From positions 317,144-381,143 of the forward strand of contig DKWV01000011.1 in assembly GCA_002491905.1 (NCBI GenBank): DNA of 64,000 nt, written 5' to 3'. Of the stretch, positions 33,021 to 42,110 are shown piece after piece. The position numbers and the translations under genes are program-made. The stretch is from Lachnospiraceae bacterium UBA7143 (lineage in GTDB: Bacteria; Bacillota; Clostridia; Lachnospirales; Lachnospiraceae). Numbering within the stretch: position 1 is the first letter of the stretch; every line of letters begins with the position of its first letter. The notes below the pieces were generated by a model. The model was given only the letters and a program-made list of their open reading frames with translations. It did no database searches and had not been told where the DNA came from.

Positions 33021-34691
33021 CTAAAACAGCCCAACAATCTTCCCATCGTCATCCACATCGATCCGATAGGCAGCCGGAGTCTTTGGAAGTCCCGGCATGG
33101 TCATCACATCTCCCGTCAACACCACCACAAAACCTGCTCCCGCAGACACATAAACCTCACGCACATGCATCTCAAACCCGACCGGCCGGCCCAGAAGCTT
33201 CGGGTCATCCGAGAGTGAATACTGTGTCTTTGCGATACAGACGGGCAGTCTTCCGAATCCGGCGCTCTCCAGCTTCTCCAACTGCTTTTTCGCCGCCGCC
33301 GTGTAGGTTACACCGCCCGCGCCGTAAATCTCCGATGCCACAGTGTGAATTTTTTCCGTCAGAGACAGATCGTCCCCGTAGAGCGGCGAGAAGAGGCTCA
33401 CCTTGTTTTCCAGCGTATCCAGCACCTTTTCCGCCAAAGCTTCTCCGCCTTCTCCGCCCTTCTCCCAGACCCTGGCAAGAGCGAACTCACAGTCCCTGTC
33501 CTCACAGAACTTCTGCACATAATCGATTTCCTCCTGCGTATCCGAAGAAAAAGCGTTCAGCGCGACCACTATGGGTACTCCGTATTTATGAATATTCTCT
33601 ATGTGCTTTTCCAGATTCACAATTCCGGCCTGCAACGCTTTCATATCCTTTCTGGACAGATCCGATTTCGCCACACCGCCGTTATATTTTAACGCCCTCA
33701 CCGTCGCCACAAGCACTACCGCGTCCGGCTTTAAGTCCGCCATCCGGCACTTGATATCAAAGAATTTCTCCGCACCAAGATCCGCGCCGAAGCCCGCTTC
33801 CGTAATCACATAATCCGCCATCTTAAGTGCGGTCTTTGTTGCCATCACCGAATTGCAGCCGTGGGCAATATTGGCGAAGGGGCCGCCGTGCACCAGAGCA
33901 GGCGTATGCTCCAGCGTCTGGATCAGGTTCGGCTTCATAGCGTCTTTCAACAGTGCCGCCATCGCGCCCACCGCCTGTAAATCCTTCGCCGTCACAGGTT
34001 CGCCGGAATAGTCGTAGGCAACGATAATCCGAGACAGGCGTTCCTTCAAGTCCTTAAAATCCGTCGCCAGACAGAGAATCGCCATAATCTCAGAGGCGAC
34101 GGTAATCACGAAGTGATCCTCCCTCACCATACCATTGGTCTTGCCGCCCATACCTATCACAATGTTACGAAGCGCCCTGTCGTTCATGTCAAGACATCTC
34201 TTCCAGATAATCTGCCTCGGGTCAATCCGCAGCAGATTCCCCTGCTGGATATGGTTGTCCAGAAGAGCCGCCAGAAGATTGTTCGCGGAAGTAATCGCAT
34301 GGAAATCCCCTGTAAAGTGGAGATTTAAGTCCTCCATCGGCACTACCTGGGAATAGCCGCCGCCTGCAGCGCCGCCCTTGATGCCAAAACACGGGCCTAA
34401 AGACGGCTCACGCAAAGCGATGACAGCCTTCTTTCCGAGTCTGGCAAAGGCCTGCCCCAATCCCACGGTAATCGTGGTTTTCCCCTCCCCTGCGGGGGTT
34501 GGGTTAATGGCCGTCACCAGAATCAGACGCCCCTCCGGGTTCTTTCTCACACTCTCTATGTACTCCTCAGAAAGCTTCGCCTTATATTTCCCGTAAACCT
34601 CCAGATCTTCCGGCCCAATGCCGATGCGCTGTGCCACCTCCGTAATCGGAGTAAGCTCCGCCGCCTGGGCTATTTCGATATCTGTTTTCAT
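33021..34691 (-). CDS. fhs: Formate-tetrahydrofolate ligase
   Basis: 556 residues, full length. ATP-dependent formylation of THF to 10-formyl-THF. The P-loop PTPAGEGKTTITVGLGQAFA, then REPSLGPCFGIKGGAAGGGY and LHFTGDFHAITSANNLLAAL, are all hallmark stretches. Part of the folate-bound methyl branch, also used by non-acetogens to make purines and serine. No CODH/ACS genes are in the window, so acetogenesis cannot be claimed. It is preceded by ftsK with only a few bases between. Confidence 0.97.
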   Translation of the reverse strand: MKTDIEIAQAAELTPITEVAQRIGIGPEDLEVYGKYKAKLSEEYIESVRKNPEGRLILVTAINPTPAGEGKTTITVGLGQAFARLGKKAVIALREPSLGPCFGIKGGAAGGGYSQVVPMEDLNLHFTGDFHAITSANNLLAALLDNHIQQGNLLRIDPRQIIWKRCLDMNDRALRNIVIGMGGKTNGMVREDHFVITVASEIMAILCLATDFKDLKERLSRIIVAYDYSGEPVTAKDLQAVGAMAALLKDAMKPNLIQTLEHTPALVHGGPFANIAHGCNSVMATKTALKMADYVITEAGFGADLGAEKFFDIKCRMADLKPDAVVLVATVRALKYNGGVAKSDLSRKDMKALQAGIVNLEKHIENIHKYGVPIVVALNAFSSDTQEEIDYVQKFCEDRDCEFALARVWEKGGEGGEALAEKVLDTLENKVSLFSPLYGDDLSLTEKIHTVASEIYGAGGVTYTAAAKKQLEKLESAGFGRLPVCIAKTQYSLSDDPKLLGRPVGFEMHVREVYVSAGAGFVVVLTGDVMTMPGLPKTPAAYRIDVDDDGKIVGLF

Positions 34692-34695
34692 GCTT

Positions 34696-37344
34696 TTACC
34701 TCTCTATCAACTGTTCAAACTCTTCCGCGCTCATCAAAATCTTACGCGGTTTGGTTCCCTCTTCCTCGCCCACAACCCCGGCTTCGCAGAGCTGGTCCAT
34801 AATGCGTGCCGCCCGGTTAAAGCCGATTTTAAACATGCGCTGCAGCATGCCGATGGAAGCCTTGTCCTTCTCGATGATAAACCGACCCGCCTCCGCAAAG
34901 TATTCGTCATACGCCGAATCCGCGTCAGCCGCTCCGCCAGGCGTGCCCGCTGTGCCCGACTCAACCGCTATGCTGTTGATCTGCTCCTCCACCGACTCGT
35001 CCGCCGCGCCCTCAGGCGCATAGTCCTTCAAAAACTCCACCACGTTTGAAACTTCATCGTCCGAGACAAACGGTCCCTGAATACGGGCCGGTTTCGGATA
35101 TCCCTGCGGATAAAAGAGCATGTCTCCCTTGCCGAGAAGTTTCTCCGCACCAACCATATCCAGAATGGTGCGTGAGTCCACACCGCTGGACACCGCAAAA
35201 GCAACGCGGCTCGGCATATTCGCCTTAATCAGCCCCGTGATAACGTCCACGGAAGGCCGCTGCGTGGCTATAATCAGATGGATGCCGCATGCCCTCGCAA
35301 GCTGCGCCAGACGACAGATGGATTCCTCCACCTCCCCCGGCGACACCATCATCAGGTCTGCCAGCTCGTCCACAATAATGAGAATCTGCGGCAGTTTATC
35401 CGGCGCGTCCGGATCTCCCGAAGCCCTCATGCTCTCTGCCTTTTTATTATAGCCCTTTAAGTCACGGACATTGAGATCCGCAAACTTCTTATAACGCTCC
35501 GTCATTTCCGCCACACCCCAATGCAAGGCTGCCGCCGCCTTCTTCGGGTCTGTCACCACCGGGATCAGCAGATGCGGTATGCCGTTGTAAACACTCAGCT
35601 CCACCACCTTGGGGTCGATCATAATCATTTTCACGTCATCTGGGTGCGCCTTAAACAGAATACCCATAATGATCGTATTGATGCAGACGGACTTACCAGA
35701 ACCGGTAGCGCCCGCAATCAAAAGATGGGGCATTTTCGCGATATCCGCAAACACGGTCTTTCCGCCGATATCCTTACCAACCGCAAAAATCAGATTCGCA
35801 GGGAATTTCTCAAACTCCGGCGATTCCACCAGATCCCTGAAAGGCACCGCCGTATTCTCCTTGTTCGGCACCTCGATTCCCACCGCCGCTTTCCCGGGAA
35901 TGGGCGCTTCGATGCGAATATCCGTGGCCGCCAGATTCAGCTTGATATCATCCGCCAGCCCGACGATCTTGCTGACCTTCACCCCCTGCTCCGGCTGCAG
36001 CTCATAGCGGGTGACGGACGGCCCTCTGCTGTACTGCGTGACACTCACCTTCACACCGAAATTGCCGAGAATCTGTTCCAGACGCTCCGCCGTCTCCTTA
36101 AGCTCCCTGTCGGAATCTGCCCCCTTCTTTTTCTTCCGGGGTGCCAGCAGATCCGGCGTAGGGAAACGGTAATGATCTTTCCCGCCCTTTCCTGCCGGGG
36201 CTGTCGGACTCTCCGGCTGCTTAACCGAACGGCTTATTGCGGCTGGCCGCGTCCTTCCGCTCGAGACAGCCATCTGATTTCCTGTCATAGGCTGATAGGA
36301 ATCCATTGGCTTCTTTGGATTATCCGTCTTCCTGTCCATTTCCGGTTCAGGCAAGGTCTCCTCCTCGCTGACGTGGACCTCATCCAGTGCATCGGATTCC
36401 TGCTCTATGTAATGGTAGGAATGCTGTTCCCGCTCTTTTACAGGCGGCAGTTCCTCCGTGTCCTCCTCGTCATAATTTATCGTTATTTCATGAATATCAT
36501 CCCGCACCTTCCCGGCAGCCGCCTTTTCCTGCTCCCTGCCGAGTGCCGTATCCAGCATGACACCGGACACCTTCTTGTCCATGCGGAGAAGCTTTTCGTT
36601 TTCCAGCTCCTCCTCCCGCTGTCTGCGTTCCCGCTCCTCGCGCTCCCGCCTCTCGGACAGCTCCTCCCGGCGCTTCGCCGCCCGCTCCCTGCGGTAGGCC
36701 GCGTCCTCCACGGAACGCTCGTACACCTTCCGGCCTCCGGCTGCCACACCGCCAATAAACGACTTCTCCGTGACAATCACCAGACAGATAATACCCAAAA
36801 CCAGAATCAGAAGCACCGTGCCCACCGTGCCCAGAAACTTGCAGGACAGATAGGAAAGGGAACCGGCCAGTATGCCGCCGCCCTTATGCCCCTCGCTGCA
36901 GCGGCTGTAAATCTCGGCGATCTGATAGCTCTGCGCCTCAGCGGGATTCGTGCTGAAAAACTCAAAGGCCATGCCCAGCAGGAGGACAAATACAATGCCG
37001 GCCACAAGCTTTCTCGTGGCGATGCGGTTTCCCACATTTAACATGCCAAAAGCGATCATAAGGAAAATAATGACCGGCGCCACATAGGCGAGCAGACCGA
37101 AAACGCCGAACATCACACTGCTGACCGCATCGCCGAACTTACCCACCACCCCAAAATTGCACAGAAATAAAATAAGGGCGAGAGCCGCCAGCACGATCAG
37201 CAGAATTTCATTCCTGACGGCAGGATCCAAGGGCGCATCCTGTCTTGCGTTCCGGGTTTTCGCCCGGGTGTTTGCCGCATTATTCCTGCCTTTTCCTGTA
37301 TTCTGTTTCCTTGCGGATGACCCTCGCGTACCCTGAGCCGCCAT
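34696..37344 (-). CDS. FtsK/SpoIIIE DNA translocase
   Basis: About 882 residues. N-terminal basic stretch, four TM helices (~40-205), a long charged linker (Arg/Glu-rich, then Pro/Ser), and the C-terminal motor. The motor has Walker A LIAGATGSGKSVCINTIIMG, Walker B ILIIVDELADLMM and IIATQRPSVDVITGLIKANM. It ends in a gamma winged helix (MLQRMFKIGFNRAARIMDQL). It pumps chromosomal DNA through the septum at division or into the forespore; sequence does not separate FtsK from SpoIIIE. The start at 37344 (GGGAGG upstream) is preferred to 37386. tepA lies upstream, as in Bacillus. Confidence 0.94.
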   Translation of the reverse strand: MAAQGTRGSSARKQNTGKGRNNAANTRAKTRNARQDAPLDPAVRNEILLIVLAALALILFLCNFGVVGKFGDAVSSVMFGVFGLLAYVAPVIIFLMIAFGMLNVGNRIATRKLVAGIVFVLLLGMAFEFFSTNPAEAQSYQIAEIYSRCSEGHKGGGILAGSLSYLSCKFLGTVGTVLLILVLGIICLVIVTEKSFIGGVAAGGRKVYERSVEDAAYRRERAAKRREELSERREREERERRQREEELENEKLLRMDKKVSGVMLDTALGREQEKAAAGKVRDDIHEITINYDEEDTEELPPVKEREQHSYHYIEQESDALDEVHVSEEETLPEPEMDRKTDNPKKPMDSYQPMTGNQMAVSSGRTRPAAISRSVKQPESPTAPAGKGGKDHYRFPTPDLLAPRKKKKGADSDRELKETAERLEQILGNFGVKVSVTQYSRGPSVTRYELQPEQGVKVSKIVGLADDIKLNLAATDIRIEAPIPGKAAVGIEVPNKENTAVPFRDLVESPEFEKFPANLIFAVGKDIGGKTVFADIAKMPHLLIAGATGSGKSVCINTIIMGILFKAHPDDVKMIMIDPKVVELSVYNGIPHLLIPVVTDPKKAAAALHWGVAEMTERYKKFADLNVRDLKGYNKKAESMRASGDPDAPDKLPQILIIVDELADLMMVSPGEVEESICRLAQLARACGIHLIIATQRPSVDVITGLIKANMPSRVAFAVSSGVDSRTILDMVGAEKLLGKGDMLFYPQGYPKPARIQGPFVSDDEVSNVVEFLKDYAPEGAADESVEEQINSIAVESGTAGTPGGAADADSAYDEYFAEAGRFIIEKDKASIGMLQRMFKIGFNRAARIMDQLCEAGVVGEEEGTKPRKILMSAEEFEQLIER

Positions 37345-37430
37345 GACTGCCTCCCGAATGCCTGTGTCAAATTTCATCAAACCCAAAATTCCTATCTTAG
37401 TATAGCATTTTCATTTTGGCTTGTCATCCC

Positions 37431-38174
37431 TTATTTTGTATCCGCTTTTTTCTTGTCTACCATATCATGAAGCTTGCCAATGGCGTCGCTGATGCCGCCC
37501 ACCTCACAGATGATGCCCTCATCCACCGCCTCTCTTCCCACGAGCACCGTGCCCACATCCTTCGTCAGCATTCCTGTCTCCATCATCAATTCCTCCAGAC
37601 GCGGCTTCGGGATTCTACAATGTCCGCAGACAAAACCGGTGATGCGGTTCTGGATCTGTTTAAAGTAATCGAAAGTCTGCTGTACGCCGATCACCATGCC
37701 GCTTAAACGCACCGGATGGATCACCATCGTGCCCGTCGGCACAATATAGGAATAATCCGTACTCACAGCAATCGGCACGCCGATGGAATGGCTTCCGCCA
37801 AGCACTAAGGATACCGTCGGCTTGCTCAAAGACGCGATCATCTCCGCGATGGCGAGTCCCGCCTCCACATCCCCGCCCATCGTATTCAAAAGGATCAGCA
37901 CTCCGTCCACTTCGCCGCTGTCCTCAATGGCCGCAAGCTGTGGCAGGATATGCTCATATTTAGTTGTCTTCGCGTTGCTGCTTAAATTGTCGTGTCCTTC
38001 GATTTCCCCTATGATCGTGAGCAGATGAATCTTATGGTGCAGGGCATTCTCATCAAGCGTCACCTGACCCACTTTTTCAATCCGCTCGTCCTTCTGCTTT
38101 TCGTTCTCTCTTTTCTTTTCCTTTTCATCCCTGTTCTGATCGTCCTTATTTTTCGTATTCTTATTGTTTCCCAT
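37431..38174 (-). CDS. tepA: ClpP-like serine protease, TepA (translocation-enhancing protein) type
   Basis: About 247 residues. A Lys/Glu/Asn-rich N-terminal region (~1-35) precedes a ClpP/crotonase fold: VLILLNTMGGDVEAGLAIAE, the nucleophile elbow VLGGSHSIGVPIAVSTD and the catalytic-histidine region TMVIHPVRLSGM. No Clp ATPase adjoins. TepA-like proteins are encoded next to spoIIIE/ftsK in many Firmicutes; the original link to secretion is weakly supported. The ATG at 38174 follows GGAAGGAAG. No signal peptide, so cytosolic. Confidence 0.87.
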   Translation of the reverse strand: MGNNKNTKNKDDQNRDEKEKKRENEKQKDERIEKVGQVTLDENALHHKIHLLTIIGEIEGHDNLSSNAKTTKYEHILPQLAAIEDSGEVDGVLILLNTMGGDVEAGLAIAEMIASLSKPTVSLVLGGSHSIGVPIAVSTDYSYIVPTGTMVIHPVRLSGMVIGVQQTFDYFKQIQNRITGFVCGHCRIPKPRLEELMMETGMLTKDVGTVLVGREAVDEGIICEVGGISDAIGKLHDMVDKKKADTK

Positions 38175-38239
38175 ATATGCACTTCCTTCCTTATCTATTT
38201 CATACACTCATAAGTTGGTTTCTGACTCTGCCCGCACAT

Positions 38240-38364
38240 GCGCGATAAGCAGACTCGAAATGCTTCGCATTTCTTGTTCGCGTTGCTCGTCAGAAGCAAC
38301 TGGCTTCATGCTTTCATGCAAGCATGAGCATGCTGTCAGTCACTTCTGACTCTGCTTATCGCGC
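38240..38364. repeat. Compound palindromic element with 14-bp perfect terminal inverted repeats
   Basis: GCGCGATAAGCAGA (38240-38253) pairs with TCTGCTTATCGCGC (38351-38364). Nested inside are GAAATGC-TTC-GCATTTC (38257-38273), a GTCAGAAG / CTTCTGAC pair (~38289 and 38343) and a CATGC-rich hairpin. TTCTGACTCTGC is repeated directly at 38220-38231 and 38345-38356. It occupies most of the 275-base gap between tepA and the next gene; no ORF inside. Resembles a REP/MITE-like element. Confidence 0.7.
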
Positions 38365-38396
38365 AAAAAAAAAGAGAATCTGTCTGACTCTCTCTT
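38365..38396 (-). terminator. Terminator of the polytopic membrane protein gene
   Basis: AAGAGA / TCTCTT stem with a 13-base loop, followed on the minus strand by nine T, adjacent to the palindromic element. Confidence 0.6.
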
Positions 38397-38449
38397 AGTA
38401 TGGCTAATTTGTGCAATAATAATGTAAAGTATTTGCTTTTAAGGAAAAA

Positions 38450-39931
38450 TTATAAATCAAAATCGTCCCCCTCAGCCACATCCACCTGATAGTGCATATC
38501 CGCCTCTGCCACCTCATAATCGTAATTCATCTCCCGCTTCACATGCTTTTTCGGAAGCGGCAGGGGATTTTCAAGAAACCGAGGCTTCTTCCCTGAGGCC
38601 GTCGCCACAGCCCCCGAAACCATCGGACCCGCAGTCACTGCCGCAGGAATAGGACCCGCAGCCGCATTGATCTCCTCAATCTTTTCCAACAAAGTTTCAG
38701 CCTGCCCGCCAAACACCGCATTCTTCAACCCGAGCGCCGCCATCACACTCCAGAAAAACAGCGTCACGCCGCCGAACCCCACGATACTGAAATCCATAAA
38801 AAAGACGGGCGACACAAGAATACAGGGCAGAAGCCACAAAGAAAAATCCTGCTCACGTCCTCCCCGTATAAACTCAAAACCCAGACAAGAAGAAAACAGA
38901 AAGAGAACCGCAAAAAAGGGATACGCCATGCCGATTACACTGAATGTCCTCGCACCCATACCCACATGCAGATAAGGCGCAAGCCAGGACATCAGCCCCC
39001 GGTAAAAGCTGACGCCGCTAAAAGAAGCGTCCATTCCGATGGCACAAAGAAATCCGGCCGCACTGCCCGCCAATACCAAAAACAGACTGCCAACCAGACG
39101 TTTCCGCCCGCCTTCCGCACTCATCTTTCCGGTAAAAAGACCAGCCAGAAACAGAAAAAGAATCGCCATACCGCATTCCAGATAGCACAAAAATCCCAAA
39201 ACAATTCCCAAAAGAAGCGCTCCCGGCAGACTGCCAAGACCGCCCGCCCCCTTAAGCGCCGCCTTCACAAAGGCAAGGATCAGACAGAGCCCCGCAAACA
39301 AAGCCGCAAGCAGAAGACACTCCGGATCGATCACACAAATTTTTCGAATAAACACATCGGAAAAAGCAAGCAGCAAAAGCACCGTGCAGGAAGCGAACCG
39401 GCCAGCCGCTTTTCTCACGGCCAAATAAGCAAACAGAAGGGCTAGCATCTGCAAAAAAATCTGCAGCAGCATAGCCGCCATCATACTGTTCCCCAGAAAA
39501 GAAAAAACCACCCGGAGACAGCGCACGAACAGATCGCTCATCCCATGCGCAAGGGCAGGACTCTCCTCCCCCGCCCTCACAACCGCCATTTCATAGTATT
39601 CTCCCGGCTGGGGAACCGATGCCATGACAAATCCCTCTTTCAGTCTTAAAATAAGGCCGAATACAAAAGATACGGAAACCGCAAGGGACTCCGCCATAGC
39701 CGCCGTATGTGCGGAAAAATGAATTTTCCTCCGCACAGCCTGGGAAGCCAGGCGGATTCCGGAATAAAGACATAAAAGAATCGGGAACGGCAGAAATGTA
39801 CCCAGCTTCGCATAAGATGCTCCCACATAGAACGCATAGATGTGGTTTCCCACATAAGCCAAAAGCATCACGCAAAGCCCCGCGTAAACTGCCCAGAGCA
39901 CATAATCAAACCATGTCTTCCGATATACCAT
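38450..39931 (-). CDS. Polytopic membrane protein, possibly glycosyltransferase-39-like
   Basis: 493 residues with about 11-12 hydrophobic helices, then a cytoplasmic tail from ~430 (KKPRFLENPLPLPKKHVKRE, acidic end). Between the first helices is an extracytoplasmic loop (PQPGEYYEMAVVRAGEESPA). The overall pattern resembles dolichyl-phosphate-mannose/GT39-type integral membrane transferases, but I do not see a secure catalytic DD/DE motif. Function unknown. Ends at a good terminator; its ATG lies 18 bases past the metY stop. Confidence 0.75.
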   Translation of the reverse strand: MVYRKTWFDYVLWAVYAGLCVMLLAYVGNHIYAFYVGASYAKLGTFLPFPILLCLYSGIRLASQAVRRKIHFSAHTAAMAESLAVSVSFVFGLILRLKEGFVMASVPQPGEYYEMAVVRAGEESPALAHGMSDLFVRCLRVVFSFLGNSMMAAMLLQIFLQMLALLFAYLAVRKAAGRFASCTVLLLLAFSDVFIRKICVIDPECLLLAALFAGLCLILAFVKAALKGAGGLGSLPGALLLGIVLGFLCYLECGMAILFLFLAGLFTGKMSAEGGRKRLVGSLFLVLAGSAAGFLCAIGMDASFSGVSFYRGLMSWLAPYLHVGMGARTFSVIGMAYPFFAVLFLFSSCLGFEFIRGGREQDFSLWLLPCILVSPVFFMDFSIVGFGGVTLFFWSVMAALGLKNAVFGGQAETLLEKIEEINAAAGPIPAAVTAGPMVSGAVATASGKKPRFLENPLPLPKKHVKREMNYDYEVAEADMHYQVDVAEGDDFDL

Positions 39932-39948
39932 AATTTTATCCTTCTTTT

Positions 39949-41220
39949 CTAAAGCGGGGCAAGCGCATGCGCAAGATCCGCAATAATATCATCGATATGC
40001 TCAATCCCCACAGAAAGTCTGATCAGATCAGGCGCTACCCCCGCCTCTCTCAGCTGTTCGTCGTTCATCTGTCTGTGCGTATGGCTTGCCGGGTGCAGAA
40101 CGCTTGTCCTGGCATCCGCCACATGGGTTACAATGGCCGCAAGTTCCAGATGATCCATCATCTTTGCAGCGGCTTCCCTGCCGCCCTTTAAACCGAAGGA
40201 AATCACGCCGCAAGTGCCGTTCGGCATATATTTTTTCGCAAGTTCATAGTATTTGTTCCCTGGAAGTCCCGGATAATTTACCCATGCCACTTTCTCATGG
40301 TTCTGCAGATACTCCGCGCACTTTTGCGCATTATAGCAGTGTCTCTCCATGCGCAGAGGCAGTGTCTCCAGCCCCACATTCAAAAGGAAAGCGTTCTGCG
40401 GAGACTGGATGGAGCCAAGATCCCGCATCAGCTGGCTTGTCGCCTTGGTGATATAGGCCGCCTTCCCGAATTTTTCTGTGTAGACAATCCCGTGGTAGGA
40501 TTCATCCGGCGTGCACAGTCCGGGAAATTTCCCGGGATAAGCCGTCCAGTCAAAATTGCCGGAATCTACAATACAGCCGCCCACCGCCATAGCATGTCCG
40601 TCCATATATTTCGTGGTGGAATGTGTCACGATATCCGCGCCCCATTTAAACGGATTACAGTTGATCGGCGTAGCGAAAGTATTGTCCACAATCAAAGGCA
40701 CCTGATGGGCATGGGCCAGCGCCGCGAATTTTTCTATGTCCAGCACCACCAGCGCAGGATTCGCAATGGTTTCCGCAAACACACACTTTGTGTTATCCCG
40801 GAAGGCTTTTTCCAGCTCTTCGGCCGGCGCGTCGGGATCCACCACCGTACAGTCGATCCCCATTTTTTTCATGGTGCAGGTGATCATATTGAAACTGCCG
40901 CCGTAGACCGTGGAACTCATCACCACATGGTCGCCAGCCTCGCAGATATTGAAGACTGCATAATAGTTGGCCGCCTGACCCGATGAGGTGAGCATAGCCG
41001 CCACACCGCCCTCCAGCTCACAGATTTTCTGTGCCACGAAGTCATTTGTCGGGTTCTGAAGCCGGGAGTAGAAATACCCGTTCTCTTCCAGATCAAAGAG
41101 CCGCCCCATCTGCTCGGAACTCTCATACTTAAACGTCGTGCTCTGGTAGATCGGAAGCACGCGCGGTTCTCCATTTTTCGGCTGCCAGCCTGACTGTATA
41201 CAGATTGTCTCTTTTTTCAT
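39949..41220 (-). CDS. metY: O-acetylhomoserine sulfhydrylase / Cys-Met metabolism PLP enzyme
   Basis: About 423 residues. It starts MKKETICIQSGWQPKNGEPR, followed by PIYQSTTFKYESSEQMGRLF, YSRLQNPTNDFVAQKICELE and the PLP lysine in VTHSTTKYMDGHAMAVGGCI. Fold-type I, homotetramer. The length and the residues around the Lys fit OAH sulfhydrylase (direct sulfide incorporation into homocysteine, feeding MetH). A methionine gamma-lyase or cystathionine enzyme cannot be fully excluded. The ATG at 41220 follows GAAGGAG; the longer frame to 41292 runs through a palindromic element and is rejected. No SAM riboswitch in the upstream 130 bases. Confidence 0.9.
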   Translation of the reverse strand: MKKETICIQSGWQPKNGEPRVLPIYQSTTFKYESSEQMGRLFDLEENGYFYSRLQNPTNDFVAQKICELEGGVAAMLTSSGQAANYYAVFNICEAGDHVVMSSTVYGGSFNMITCTMKKMGIDCTVVDPDAPAEELEKAFRDNTKCVFAETIANPALVVLDIEKFAALAHAHQVPLIVDNTFATPINCNPFKWGADIVTHSTTKYMDGHAMAVGGCIVDSGNFDWTAYPGKFPGLCTPDESYHGIVYTEKFGKAAYITKATSQLMRDLGSIQSPQNAFLLNVGLETLPLRMERHCYNAQKCAEYLQNHEKVAWVNYPGLPGNKYYELAKKYMPNGTCGVISFGLKGGREAAAKMMDHLELAAIVTHVADARTSVLHPASHTHRQMNDEQLREAGVAPDLIRLSVGIEHIDDIIADLAHALAPL

Positions 41221-41240
41221 CGTATTTTCTCCTTCATGCG

Positions 41241-41352
41241 GAGAATGCTTCTTTTCAAGCATTCTCCCACGTGAGACGGAGTTGCACGGCAACTCCTAAA
41301 ACTTCTCCGCGAAACAGCCTTTGCTGTGAGCGGCTAGAAGTTCTTCTCACGT
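41241..41352. repeat. Multi-hairpin palindromic element upstream of metY
   Basis: GAGAATGCTT / AAGCATTCTC (41241-41250 with 41257-41266) is followed by an outer repeat ACGTGAGA / TCTCACGT (41269-41276 with 41345-41352). The outer repeat encloses a perfect GGAGTTGC / GCAACTCC hairpin and an ACTTCT / AGAAGT pair. It overlaps the last bases of yebC. It may terminate yebC transcripts or be a dispersed repeat related to those at 28293 and 38240. Confidence 0.6.
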
Positions 41353-42077
41353 TATCCCCAGTTGTGATACACCGCCTGCACATCGTCATCATCATCCAGA
41401 AGATCCAGCGTTCTCTGCAGGCTCTTTATCGCTCCCTCATCCGTAAGTTCCACCCATGTCTGGGGAATCATCGTCACCTCGGAGGAAACCGGCGTCACAC
41501 CCGCCTCCTTCAGGGCTGCATCCACCTCACTCCACTGGTCGGGATCGGTATAGATTTCGTAGCTGTCCTCCTCCTCGGAGAAATCCTCCGCACCGGCATC
41601 CAGGGCGGTCATCATCAGATCATCCGCATCCATCCCGCACTCTTCCTTGTCGATGATGATTAATCCTTTCTTGTCAAACATGAAAGAGACGCAGCCCTGC
41701 GTGCCTATGCTGCCGTTGCCTTTGCTAAATGCGCTCCGCACATTTGCTGCCGTGCGGTTGGTATTATCCGTAAGGGCGTCCACAATGATTGCCACGCCGT
41801 TCGGGCCGTAACCCTCATAGGTGACATACTTATAATCCACGTTTCCGCCCTCGCCAGCCGCCTTCTTGATACCTCTGTCAATGGTGTCGTTCGGCATATT
41901 ATTGGCTTTCGCCTTGGCAATGACCTGCGCCAGCTTGAAGTTGTTCGCCGGATCCGGTCCGCCCTCCTTCACCGCCACCGCGATTTCCCTGCCGATGATG
42001 GTAAAGATCTTTCCCTTGGCTGCATCATTTTTCTCTTTTTTGTGTTTGATATTCGCAAATTTCGAATGTCCTGACAT
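41352..42077 (-). CDS. yebC: YebC/PmpR-family DNA-binding regulator or translation factor
   Basis: 241 residues with the canonical opening MSGHSKFANIKHKKEKNDAA, KIFTIIGREIAVAVKEGGPD and PNDTIDRGIKKAAG, and the three-domain YebC layout. It ends in an acidic segment (LDLLDDDDDVQAVYHNWG). Described in various bacteria as a transcriptional regulator, and more recently YebC-type proteins are linked to translation through proline stretches; which applies here cannot be read. Cytosolic. Confidence 0.95.
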   Translation of the reverse strand: MSGHSKFANIKHKKEKNDAAKGKIFTIIGREIAVAVKEGGPDPANNFKLAQVIAKAKANNMPNDTIDRGIKKAAGEGGNVDYKYVTYEGYGPNGVAIIVDALTDNTNRTAANVRSAFSKGNGSIGTQGCVSFMFDKKGLIIIDKEECGMDADDLMMTALDAGAEDFSEEEDSYEIYTDPDQWSEVDAALKEAGVTPVSSEVTMIPQTWVELTDEGAIKSLQRTLDLLDDDDDVQAVYHNWG

Positions 42078-42110
42078 ATTTTTTCCTTCCTTTCTCTTTT
42101 ATCTTACTGA

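Noticed and set aside
35521..37041. 506-codon plus-strand open frame
   Set aside because: Antisense to the ftsK gene, whose motor motifs are unambiguous; the antisense product has no recognisable features.
34696..37386. Start of ftsK at 37386
   Set aside because: The ATG at 37344 has GGGAGG at proper spacing, while the earlier one has no ribosome site.
41221..41351. SAM riboswitch or T-box ahead of metY
   Set aside because: The stems present are simple palindromes; no SAM-I core, no T-box sequence and no specifier loop could be found.
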